Positions 1 through 9,134 of a stretch of DNA of 64,000 nucleotides are shown here, one piece after another. The stretch spans positions 59,907,717-59,971,716 of the forward strand of contig OY998185.1 in the NCBI GenBank assembly GCA_963921935.1, read 5' to 3'. The translations under genes and the position numbers were made by a program. The notes below the pieces were generated by a model. It was not told the DNA's origin and made no database searches. It saw only the letters and a list, made by a program, of their open reading frames with translations. The stretch comes from Galeruca laticollis. Taxonomy: Eukaryota > Arthropoda > Insecta > Coleoptera > Chrysomelidae. How positions within the stretch are numbered: position 1 is the stretch's first letter; each line of letters begins with the position of its first letter.

Positions 1-15
1 ACTGAGGAAAGGAAA

Positions 16-445
16 ATGAGAGAATTTCTCTTGCAGTATCGAGACCTATTCGTACTAAAAGGAGGGAAAACTGGTAAAACCTCAGCAGCTAACCACAAAA
101 TCTATACTGGTAATTCCAAGCCAATAAGACAATCAGCTCCAAGACTACCACGGGCAAAGATACTTCTGTTAGAGGGCAGAAAAGTAAAAAATAGTACAAT
201 CGAATTGGATGAAACAATGATTAACAGCCAGGAAAGTCTGAAATACTTAGGTATTCATCTGGATAGAAATATGAGGATGGCGAAACATATACACAAGTGG
301 CAAATAAAGCAGAAAATGCCTTGGGAAATATCAGCAGGCTGATGCCAAATATAGGAGGGCCTAGAGAGGGGAATAGACGTATTCTATGCTCGGTGCTGCA
401 ATCTATAATCTTTTATTATACCCAATTACCATCAAGAAGGAAACC
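16..445 (+). pseudogene. Chimeric fragment: duplicated gypsy pre-RT segment joined to a non-LTR RT tail
   Basis: The first 48 or so residues (EFLLQYRDLFV... to LPRAK) repeat, with substitutions, the segment encoded at about 574-718 just upstream of the gypsy RT. At about 160 the sequence switches to a different family: ESLKYLGIHLDRNM and, in another frame, NISRLMPNIGGPREGNRR. This is the segment after the RT core of R1/jockey-like non-LTR elements. The gypsy frame resumes by about 500. So a non-LTR scrap lies between two copies of one gypsy segment. Whether this arose by insertion with duplication or by template switching cannot be decided from sequence alone. Confidence 0.65.
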
Positions 446-499
446 AAGATTGGATGCTGCATACCAGTGACGTCTATAGTTCGTCAAACAACGACCACT

Positions 500-3380
500 G
501 ACAATTCTAATGCCAGATTCGAACAAATGTTATCAGTAGCCGGTCAATATTTGGATCGAGCTGAGAAAAAGAGAATGGGAGAATTTCTCTTGCAGTATCG
601 AGACTTATTCGTACCAGAAGGAGGAGAGACTGGTAGAACATCAGCCGTCAAACACAAAATCGATACTGGCGATGCCAAGCCAATTAGGCAATCAGCTCGA
701 AGACTACCACGAGCAAAGAGAGAGGAAGCTGAAAGAATAATTCGAGAGATGACAGAAAAAAAAGGATTAGAACCATCTATTAGTCCATGGGTGTCTCCAG
801 TAGTGCTCGTCAAGTAAAAGGATGGAACTACGAGATTCTGCGTGGATTATCGCCAGCTAAACAACGTGACGAAGAAAGACAGCTATCCTCTGCCGCGAAT
901 TGACGATACACTAGATACCTTAGCCGGCAGCAAACTGTTTTCCACCTTGGACCTGAAGTCTGGTTATTGGTAAGTGGAAATGGACCCAGAAGACAAAGAG
1001 AAGACTGCTTTTACCACCGGATCTGGATTATGGCAATTCAACGTCATACCATTTAGGCTCTGTAATGCGCCTGCGACATTTGAAAGACTCGTGGAAAATG
1101 TCTTGAGAGGGTTGTCTTGGAAGACATGCCTGATCTATTTGAACGACATCGTAGTACTGTGGAAGATATTGGACGAACACTTAAAGAATTTGGAAGACGT
1201 ATTCAAACGACTCCAAGCTGCCCAGCTCATGTTAAACCCGAAGAAATGTCAGCTGTTCCAAAACAGAGTCAATTATCGAAGTCATATAGTGTGCAATGAA
1301 GGAGTGGCGGTGGATTCAGAGAAAATTGCTTTCATTCAGCAATGGCCGCAACCAACCAACAAACACCAAATTAGGAGTTTCCTTGGACTTTGCACATATT
1401 ATAGAAGATTTATCAGGAAGTTTGGAGATATTGCCAAGCCTCTAACGCGACTCACAGTAGAAGCAAGAGCTTTCCAATGGGACGAAGACTGTCAGACGGC
1501 TTTTGAATCCTTGAATAGACATTTAACCATGGCGCCGATATTAGGATACCCATTACCAGAAGGAGACTTTATTCTTGACACTGACGCAAGCAACGTAGGA
1601 ATTGGTGGAGTGCTATCACAGATCCAAGGAGGGCAAAAAAGAGTGCTGGGATATTTCAGTGAAGTCACCTCTAAACCAGAACGAAACTACAGCGTCACAA
1701 GAAGAGAACTGTTGGCGGTAGTAAAGTCCGTGGAACACTTTTACCAGTATCTCTATGGTAGGAAGTTTTTGATCCGGTTGATGTAGTTCAAGAATCCCGA
1801 GGGCCAGATCGCTAAATGGATTGAACGACTTCAAGATTACGATTTCAACATCGAACATCGAGCTGGTGTGAGTCACCGAAATGCCGACTCCCTGTCCAGA
1901 CGGTCGTGCCCAACAGACTGCTCCCACTGCAACAAGGCGGAATCTAGGGAAGCTGCAGCTTCAAGAACTACTGTAGTCAACGAGGAATGGTCACCCACCA
2001 GGATCAGATAAGATCAGGACAATGATCCTTGCCTAAAGAAGATTCGGCAGTGGAAGGAAGAAAATCGGGGACCTACCTGGCAAGAAGTGTCGAGATTTTC
2101 ACCGACACTCAAGGCGTATTGGGCTCAGTGGGACTGCCTTGTCCTGGAAGAAGGGCTGTTGAAAAAAGTCCTTGAAAACGATGATGGTTCCGATATGAGG
2201 AGACAGCTAGTTATCCCGAGAACACGAGTAGCTGAAGTACTAAAGAAAATACACGACAGTCCATCGGGAGGTCATCTGGGAGTGAAGAAAACCCTTCAGC
2301 GAGTTCGTGAGAGGTTTTATTGGATGAACAGCTCCGACGATGTGAAGGACTGGTATAAGAAATGTACGACTTGTTCTACGAGTAATGGACCACATCGCAA
2401 GAGAAAGGCACCCATGAAACAGTACAATGTTGGAAGCGCTTTCGAAAGGATTGCTTTAGATATCACTGGACCTTTTAAAACGACCGAAAATGGTGGCAAA
2501 TACATACTGGTTGTAATGGATTATTTTACAAAGTGGGTAGAAATTTACGCTATCCCGAACCAAGAGGACACAACTGTCGCGGATGTATTGATGAAAGAAT
2601 TTATCAGCCGATATGGAGTGCCCTTGGAAGTCCACAGCGACCAGGGAAAAATTTCCGAAAGTCATCTATTCCAGGAGATTTGCGAGAAGCTGGGAATGAA
2701 GAAAACCAGGACAACAGCATTACATCCACAGTCAGATGGAATGGTCCAGAGAATGAACAGGACTATTGAAAAATACCTGTCCAAAGTAGTATCCAGCCAT
2801 CAGAGAGATTGGGACCAGTATCTTTCCCTATTCGCATTGGCTTATCGATCTGGCGTCAATGAGTCCACGGGTGAAACACCGGCGAAAATACTGTTTGGAC
2901 GTGAAATGAGGCTTCCTTGTAACCTGGAAATTGGCTGTCGGCCTGGAGAAGATCTAGCAGGCGAAGACGACGTGATCCAACTGACAAGAAGGCTGGACGA
3001 TATTCATGAATCAGTTCGAACAAATCTTCAAGTTGTCAGCGACAGAATGAAAAGTCAGAAGGCGGTTTAAAAAAAGGGGACAAAGTATGGTTACACAACC
3101 CGACGAGGAGAAAAGGATTTTCTCTAAAATTACAAAAATCCTGGGAAGGTCCATACTTAATCAAGAAAAGGATCAATGATGTTATATATCGCATAAGCAG
3201 GATCCCCAACGGAAAACCAAAAGTAGTTCACCAAAACCGACTAGCGCCATTCAAAGGAGACCATGACCTAGAGGAAGGAGTTAACCTTATTCGAGATGTG
3301 TCTGACCCTACCTTCGATGAATTTATGGGCGCGTATGGAGGTACCGGGAAAGCTAGATATGGAGTTACTTCAGAACAATA
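500..3380 (+). pseudogene. Ty3/gypsy pol polyprotein (RT - RNase H - integrase), inactivated
   Basis: RT region: LVK at 806-814, the LDLKSGYW block at about 950-970, then TAFTTGSGLWQFNV, CNAPATFERLVENVL, and the catalytic box as YLNDIVV (about 1,135). In this box the first Asp of the usual Y-x-D-D is Asn. RNase H starts near DTDASNVGIGGVLSQ (about 1,578). Integrase has an HHCC-like finger (H in SGGHLGVKKT, C-T-T-C at about 2,367), then D in LDITGPF and D in VHSDQG. The third acidic residue is missing: the motif reads DGMVQRMNRT, with Gln where Glu is expected. In-frame stops occur at 815, 971, 1,784 and about 2,009. A homopolymer shift at 3,069-3,079 moves the GPY tail (KSWEGPYLIKK) to another frame. 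Non-functional on several independent counts. Confidence 0.92.
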
Positions 3381-3578
3381 ACAAGATTTGTCCCGGAAGA
3401 TTATTCACTGGCATAAAACATCCCCGCCCGTCTCAAGAAAGCACGAGGGTTGGCATCCGTCTTTCGAAAGAAGTTCGGGCAATAAGAAAAACTTGAAGAC
3501 CAGATTCCAGCCCCTGGCAAGACACTGAAACTGAAACAGAATTCGCGGTACGTCTTCTACGTGGTAACTAAAAATTAA

Positions 3579-3884
3579 TTTCAAGGTCGATCTACCTACC
3601 GCGGTGTGTGGGAAGCACTTCGACACCTCCGAGACCATGTGTTAGAATCCAGCGTGAAGAAACTGGCTATGCCTAAGATAGCGAGTAACCAGCTGGATTG
3701 GCGAGTTATCAGGAACATGGTATAGGTTATCTTTCGAGATACCGGTGTCCAGATATTAATTTGCACCTACAACCCCCGTTATCAGTATCCGATGAAGACG
3801 GTGCCCTGCTATTTCCATAAGATCGAAAAGTGTAGAAATGGGGCCAGTTGCCGATTCAAACATCCAGTCTCGGCTACACAATAG
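3579..3884 (+). pseudogene. Accessory CCCH zinc-finger ORF downstream of gypsy pol
   Basis: A separate frame runs from just after a splice-acceptor-like AATTTCAAG to a stop at 3,882, with one in-frame TAG at 3,723. The N-terminal part (GVWEALRHLRDHVLES, then KLAMPKIASNQLDWRV) is helical and basic. The C-terminal end has the spacing C-x7-C-x5-C-x3-H at 3,807-3,863, a canonical CCCH finger of the RNA-binding type. It lies between the integrase tail and the polypurine tract, where some gypsy elements place a spliced third ORF. The RNA-binding role is inferred from the finger alone. I do not recognise the family of the N-terminal half. Confidence 0.55.
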
Positions 3885-3905
3885 TTCCAGGAGAAACTTC
3901 CATTT

Positions 3906-4004
3906 AAGGAGGGAGTAATGTTACGAAACAGCCCACTGGTATAGTCCCTAAATCCGACTCTGTCTAAGCCAGGTATGAAAGTTAAAATTATGGCGGATAC
4001 TCAG
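3906..4004 (+). repeat. Polypurine tract and start of 3' LTR
   Basis: AAGGAGGGAG (3,906-3,915) is followed by TAATGTTACG. TGTTACG at 3,919 is a common LTR start in Ty3/gypsy elements. About 86 bp of the LTR remain before the junction with the hAT fragment at about 4,005. Confidence 0.6.
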
Positions 4005-4796
4005 GCATGCAGACGTTCATTTAATTTTTTTGCAACCAAATGCTGACGGTGAATAATACAATGTACAGCGAGTACATTTGGCACTGCTTTTCTCAAATGT
4101 GCTATAAAACCCTTATGACGCCCGGTCATTGCTGGAGCACCATCAGTAGCAGCAGACAAAATATTGCTAATAGGAATTTCTTTCTCTTGAAAAAATTCTT
4201 GCATGATATTAAATATAGAATGTCCCTTTTTATCAGATTCCAAATTCTTAGCAAATAATAACTCTTGATGAATTTTTTCTTCTTTTATAAATCGTACGTA
4301 TGATGAGAGTAGAGCTTCGTTACTTGGTAGAGTTGATTCATCGAGTTGAATGGAAAATTTGCAAGTCTTTAGGTAATCGCATAATGATATTTCAACGTCA
4401 TTTGCCATTTCATCTATTCTTCTTTGCACTGAATTATTACTAAGAGGAATTTTTTTAATGATATCAAATGGTGTCTTATGATGGAGAACAGTTTTTAATA
4501 TCTCTTCGACTGCCGGCAAAATTAATTCCTTGCCAATGGTGTGTGGTTTTCCTGACTTTGCGATTAACACTGAAACGTTATGAGGCTCGTAGCCCATCAT
4601 CGTCTCGTTTAAAAGACAATGCAAAAAGGTTTGATATAGTTGTCTGTTTTAAATATTGTTTTTCGAGTTCTTGAAAATAGAATATATCTTTGTTCTTCTT
4701 ATCAGGATGCATTTTATGTAAATGCTCTTGTAGCCTAGAAGGTTTCATAGCAACACATAGGTAATGATTTGTTTGTAGAAGATTCCGCAAATCCAT
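4005..4796 (-). pseudogene. hAT transposase, N-terminal half
   Basis: The first frame (4,796 down to about 4,600) has a BED-like finger end: LQEHLHKMHPDKKNKD with paired His, after a Cys-bearing strand (HYLCVAMK). A frame change then leads into the catalytic region: GKELILPAVEEILK, FSIQLDESTLPSN (first acidic site), SAATDGAPAMTGRHKGF (second), VHCIIHRQHLVAKKL. The reading stops at NERLHA because the element is truncated. It has the order and wording of the hAT proteins often annotated as ZBED5, FAM200 or SCAND3-like. The dimerisation domain is missing here but present in the 3'-half copy at 52.8-54.5 kb. Confidence 0.85.
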
Positions 4797-5343
4797 GTTT
4801 TAAATATTCAATACTGTATTGCCGGCATTTCTTTGTTTATTTAGAAGTAGATTCAGCCATTTTCATACAAAAATTAAATTCTCAATGGATTTATAGATAG
4901 TAATGTTTATAAAATGACACGCCACTCACGATTATTTACTACGGCAGAGCTTATGATTCACGACTATATATCGCGGCCAAGCACATACAACTAACTAACA
5001 AAAAATTCGTAGAGCTGTTGCTATTATACGTTTCATTTCGTGCATGATTCAACTTGTCTGTGTGCGAACATGTCGAAACATATTATTTTGTATGAACATC
5101 GCGCGTTTGCTTATAAACGTGCGAGGACAAGTCATATACTTCTATTCTGAACTAAAAGAAATTATTATAATTATTAGTATTATTATTAACGCTAATTTAA
5201 AACTGCTTATTAACCTTTATTAAATAATTTTTATTTCACCATTCCTCTTGACTGCTTATTATTTGCTTCTGAATCCGCTACCGCCCCCCTAAAAGGCTGC
5301 AGCGCCCACAGGGGGGCGGTATAGCACCCGTTGGGAACCAATG
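4005..5343 (-). mobile_element. hAT element, 5' half only (BED-finger, FAM200/ZBED-like)
   Basis: A minus-strand element whose outer terminal repeat lies at 5,331-5,343 (reverse complement starts CATTGGTTCCCAAC, close to the hAT end CAGTGGTTCCCAAC). Its interior ends abruptly at about 4,005 inside the transposase gene, at a GCATGC where the related copy at 53.25 kb continues. About 500 bp of non-coding leader lie between the terminal repeat and the ORF, including a G/C-rich stretch at 5,279-5,330. Confidence 0.8.
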
Positions 5344-5525
5344 GTTTACATGTTATGATACTCTGTTAAAGAAAATAGGTGATACAATGAATATATTTGT
5401 TTCTTATGGACTCCCTGTTAAACCCCATGTTACCAAAGAATATTCCTAGCACTATATACCTCACAAAACTTATAGTATTTTTAATGACAACTGAAAAGCA
5501 CTTAATTGTTTCGAAATTTACTTAC

Positions 5526-5679
5526 CATATGTTGGTTTTAATACGAAATCCAAAGTGTTTCCAAACAAAAATAATGGTTTGGGACCAGGAATATCGATTA
5601 TATTTTTTCTGGTTTTCCTTATGGATAGATATAAATACAGGAATGACAGCAAGGCTATTATTATCAATAATGTAATCAT
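5526..5679 (-). CDS. Cytochrome P450, first exon (membrane anchor and proline hinge)
   Basis: Reading on the minus strand from an ATG at 5,677-5,679, the exon encodes a hydrophobic anchor (MITLLIIIALLSFLYLYLSI), a basic stop-transfer patch (RKTRKN) and a proline-rich hinge with a typical P450 entry (IPGPKPLFLFGN, then DFVLKP). It ends at 5,526 with a consensus donor, ATATG|GTAAGT. About 51 codons is normal for a first exon of a microsomal insect P450; the wording is CYP4-like. The next exon should lie at lower coordinates. Everything down to position 1 is transposon, so the intron is either TE-filled or the gene is broken. This is one of very few host-like coding pieces in the window. Confidence 0.65.
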
Positions 5680-6029
5680 TTTTAACCTACGAATAAAGAT
5701 AATCGTTAAATAATATATTGAGAAAACGTTATATGAAAAACTGAAGATTATAAATCCAAAATCAACAATTTTATACAATCTAACAATGTACAAATTCTTA
5801 GAGCGAATCAACATAAAGGTTTTCTAATAATGTAACAAATATTGTTAATCACTCAAATTATCTTTTAAGGGATTATGAAAAGAAATACATCATAAATAGA
5901 AATCCTCAAACTCCATAATTATATGAAACCATTAATTACATAAAATATCAAAACCAATTAGACCTGTAGTTGCTTATGTTAATAGTCCTAATAGTATATT
6001 AGAAATTTTAAACCGCTAAGCTGAATACT

Positions 6030-6460
6030 ATAAAAGTTGCAAATAAAACATGTATAACAATAAAATCGATTTATATAAAAGTTAAAGATAAAACTAATAT
6101 TCTTAACCTTTCAAATGTAGTATATTGTATTCCCTGTAAAAATTGTGATGTTAAATATCCCTACATAAAAGTGATTGCAGACTATATCCCAATAGATATG
6201 CTTTAACGAAATATGTAATTGATAAAAACCATGTTATGGATTTTGATTCTGTCAGTATTTTAGATATACAATTAAAGATTAAAAAATACTTTTCTTGAAA
6301 ATGGTTTACATATCTCAGGAACCAAATATCTTTAACAGAATAAGTGATATTTTTTTATTATCATCTATTATCTATTGATAAAAATCCTGCACTCGTACGG
6401 AATATGTCACTTTCCACACTTCTTATACAATGCTATGCAAATTCGAGTCTATACAAGAGA
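6030..6460 (+). pseudogene. Penelope-like element, GIY-YIG endonuclease remnant
   Basis: NLSNVVYCIPCKNCD matches the start of the Penelope GIY-YIG domain (compare SGVVYGIPCECG at 38.2 kb). Farther on, in shifted frames, come ALTKYVIDKNHVMDF-like and SVSILD-like pieces that fit the middle of the domain. Stops and frameshifts are frequent. It is a decayed 3' fragment with no intact boundary that I can see. Confidence 0.5.
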
Positions 6461-7090
6461 TATAGGGATGGTTAAATGGGGGCAAAGTTGTGTATCTCAG
6501 AGGTCATTTATTTGATTCAAGACAATGTAGCTTCTTTAGTTCTCGAGTTATACCGGAAAAATTGAAAATTTTGAAATTCTTCTTTGGCCTACATATTTTT
6601 ATTTTGCGAGGATTTTCCAAAACTTTGCCGTAGCAACTTTTTGTAGACTGTCCAAACATGCGATTAAAAATTATATAGAAGTGTTTTAAATGAAACTCAC
6701 GGTTTCTAGTTAATACCACAATATAATAAAAATTGTAGAAAATTCTAAAAAATGGACAATTGTTGTGATAAATCAATATCATCGTCAGAATGACAGAAGT
6801 TACATTTCATTTGATGCCTACCTGATGTTACGTAGTTATTTTTGGCTAGACCAAGAAGTGACCTAACTGGTGATTGACTTAATATATGTTAATAGAAAAA
6901 AGAAGAAGATGTGATATTACAAATATTGAAGCTTAGATATTATTAGCCCTATGGTGATATCCTGGATATCATTTTTTCAATTAAGATAAGTATAACTGTG
7001 CAATGATATAGAAAACCAGGAAAACTATATCTGCTGCTCTTTACAATTATCACTTAAGAAGACAGTTTATTAGTGGAGAACTCCCTAGAT

Positions 7091-7939
7091 TTAACTGTTG
7101 ACAACTTCATATTGTGAGTTTCTTAAATGTCTTCTAATTTCCAATTCTTCAAGGAAATCCAGTTCTTGTTTCTTCTCACAAATATGCAGCACATCTAGTT
7201 TTGTGTTAGGTGTCAATGAATGATTGGTGTCAAGTAGATGTTTTGCGTAGTGGGATGTATCTGGTTGTTTTAATCTGTATGCTTGTAAGCGTTCATTGTA
7301 TCGGATTTCAAAATTCCTAAGGGTCTGACCCAAATAGACAGCATTACATTCTGGACATTTGAGTTTATATATACCTGACTTCTTTAATGGTGGTATTTTT
7401 GTTTATACAATTAACAATTTTGTACTAACGTTACTTTCTGTTATAAAAGAAATTGTTGTATTCGTTGCTGAAGATATTATCTTTGAAATATTATTAGAAA
7501 TATTTCCTGCATATGTGATGGTTTCATAAGTTTGTTTAGGAAATATTAGTTGTAATGCCACTTTTTCCTCTTTTTTATTAATTAGCTTATTAATCATATC
7601 TAATGGATAACCGTTGGATGTTGCTATTAGTCTAATTGTATTAATGTCTCTATCAAAATTACATTTGTTCATAGGAACTGAAAAAGCTCTATGTATCATT
7701 GAATTATATGCCGCAAGTTTATGGGACACGGGGTGATTGGAATTAAATGGAATTGTCACATCACTCTGTGTTGATTTTCGATAAATTGAATAATCAAGTA
7801 CAATATTAACTCTTTGAATTTCTAAATCAAGAAAATTGATTGAGCTATTTTCTTCAATTTCTAATGTAAATTTAATTTTTGGGTGTAGATTATTGATGTG
7901 GTTGAAAAATACATCTACATTCTGCAACGAATACAACAA
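7091..7939 (-). pseudogene. Penelope family A: RT thumb/linker and GIY-YIG endonuclease
   Basis: The upstream part (7,939 to 7,403) has FFNHINNLHPKIKFTLE and SINFLDLEIQR, which follow the catalytic box in Penelope reverse transcriptases, then a linker rich in Asn and Ser. The downstream part (from about 7,400 to 7,091) has the GIY-YIG domain: SGIYKLKCPEC in the intervening frame, YLGQTLRNFEIRYNERL, SHYAKHLLDTNHS, and FLEELEIRRHLRNSQYE. The RT core with YxDD is absent, so this is a 5'-truncated copy. The two ORF pieces are separated by a frame change near 7,335-7,400. Confidence 0.75.
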
Positions 7940-7949
7940 TTTCTTTTAA

Positions 7950-8350
7950 AACAGAAAGTAACGTTAGTACAAGATTGTTAAATGTAAAAACAAAAATACC
8001 ACCATTAAAGAAGTCAGGTATATATAAACTCAAATGTCCAGAATGTAATGCTGTCTATTTGGGTCAGACCCTTAGGAATTTTGAAATTCGATACAGTGAA
8101 CACTTATGAGCATACAGATTAAAACAATCAGATAAATCCCACTACGCAAAACATCTACTTGACACCAATCATTCATTGACATCTAACACAGAACTAGAAG
8201 TGCTGCATATTTGTGAAAAGCAACAAGAACTGGATTTCCTTGAAGAATTGGAAATTAGAAGACATTTAAGAAGCCCACAATATGAAGTTGTCAATGAACA
8301 GTTAAATCTAGGGAGTTCTCCACTAATAAACTGTCTTCTTAAGAGATAAC
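7950..8350 (+). pseudogene. Penelope family A GIY-YIG endonuclease, inverted duplicate
   Basis: The plus-strand arm of the foldback encodes the same domain as 7,091-7,400 on the other strand: KKSGIYKLKCPECNAVYL, GQTLRNFEIRYSEHL, an in-frame stop, then AYRLKQSDKSHYAKHLLD and EELEIRRHLRSPQYEVVNEQ. Substitutions between the arms are few, so the two arms are of similar age. Confidence 0.7.
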
Positions 8351-8696
8351 TGTAAAGATCAGCAGATATAGTTTTCCTGGTTTCCTATATCATTGCACAG
8401 TTATACTGATCTTAATTGGAAAAATGATATCCAGGATATCACCATAGGGCTAATAATATCTAAGCTTCAATATTTGTAATATCACATCTTCTTTTTTATC
8501 TATTAAGATATATTAAGTCAATCACTTCTTTGTCTATCCCAAAATAACTACTAAACATCAGGTAGGCATCAAATGAAATATAACTTCTGTCATTCTGACG
8601 ATGATAATAATATCGAAATAATTTTAGAATATCTACAATTTTTTCATTATATTGTGGAATTATTTAGAAACAGTTAGTTTCGTTTAACAAAGTAAT

Positions 8697-9134
8697 ATAT
8701 TTTCCCTACCGGCAAAATGTTAATTTCGTGTCTTAACTAGTATTTTTTTGTTATCAGCTAGATGTAGAAAACAATCATTGGGCATTTTGTTACACATTGC
8801 CCCATTTATTGTTACAGTATCACTTTACCCCGTTTATAATTTCACTTTGATCCATTTAGTGGGGTAACCTGAAATAAAGCCTCATTCTCAAAATAAGCTG
8901 AATAGTTTGTAGTAGTAAAGATTTATTACTTTAGGATTCATTCAGTATGTTTCTAAATGCGCTAGTAATAGACTAAGACATATTTAACTAAAATCAAAAT
9001 ATCTGGGAGATATGAATTTTTATTAGTTAGCTATTTCAGTTTACCCTACTCTCCCCAACTTGCTTATTGGAGTCAAGAGGAAATATCTTGGAACAAACTT
9101 TACATTAAATGTCTGAAATTCTATAATATATAGG
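8697..9134. other. No gene seen
   Basis: AT-rich sequence with scattered short GC stretches such as GGGGTAACC. No ORF, terminal repeat or splice-flanked exon that I can support. Confidence 0.4.

Larger units (their letters stand above)
1..4004 (+). mobile_element. Ty3/gypsy LTR retrotransposon, 5'-truncated and degenerate
   Basis: One plus-strand element that begins before the window. It carries reverse transcriptase, RNase H and integrase, then a C-terminal GPY-type tail (about 3,061-3,380), an extra CCCH zinc-finger ORF (3,579-3,884), a polypurine tract and the first bases of the 3' LTR. At about 4,005 the LTR stops against a hAT fragment in the opposite direction. The main pol frame is the same from 386 to 3,070 but is broken by several stops, so the element is dead. 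No envelope-like ORF is visible in this part. Confidence 0.9.
6681..8696. mobile_element. Penelope-like element family A, 2-kb foldback copy
   Basis: Two arms of about 770 bp, roughly 6,681-7,460 and 7,925-8,696, are inverted copies of one another. Both carry the GIY-YIG end of the ORF and the same 3' tail. The tail holds landmarks that recur elsewhere: ATCCAGGATATCACC, TTGGTCTAGCCAAAAATAAC and, at the outer tip, GAAACTCACGG. The 465-bp loop encodes the end of the reverse transcriptase (minus). The family is Penelope-like because RT is followed by GIY-YIG with YLGQTLRNFEIRY. Other family A pieces lie at 19.33, 39.29, 52.2, 58.86, 60.56 and 61.46 kb. Confidence 0.8.
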
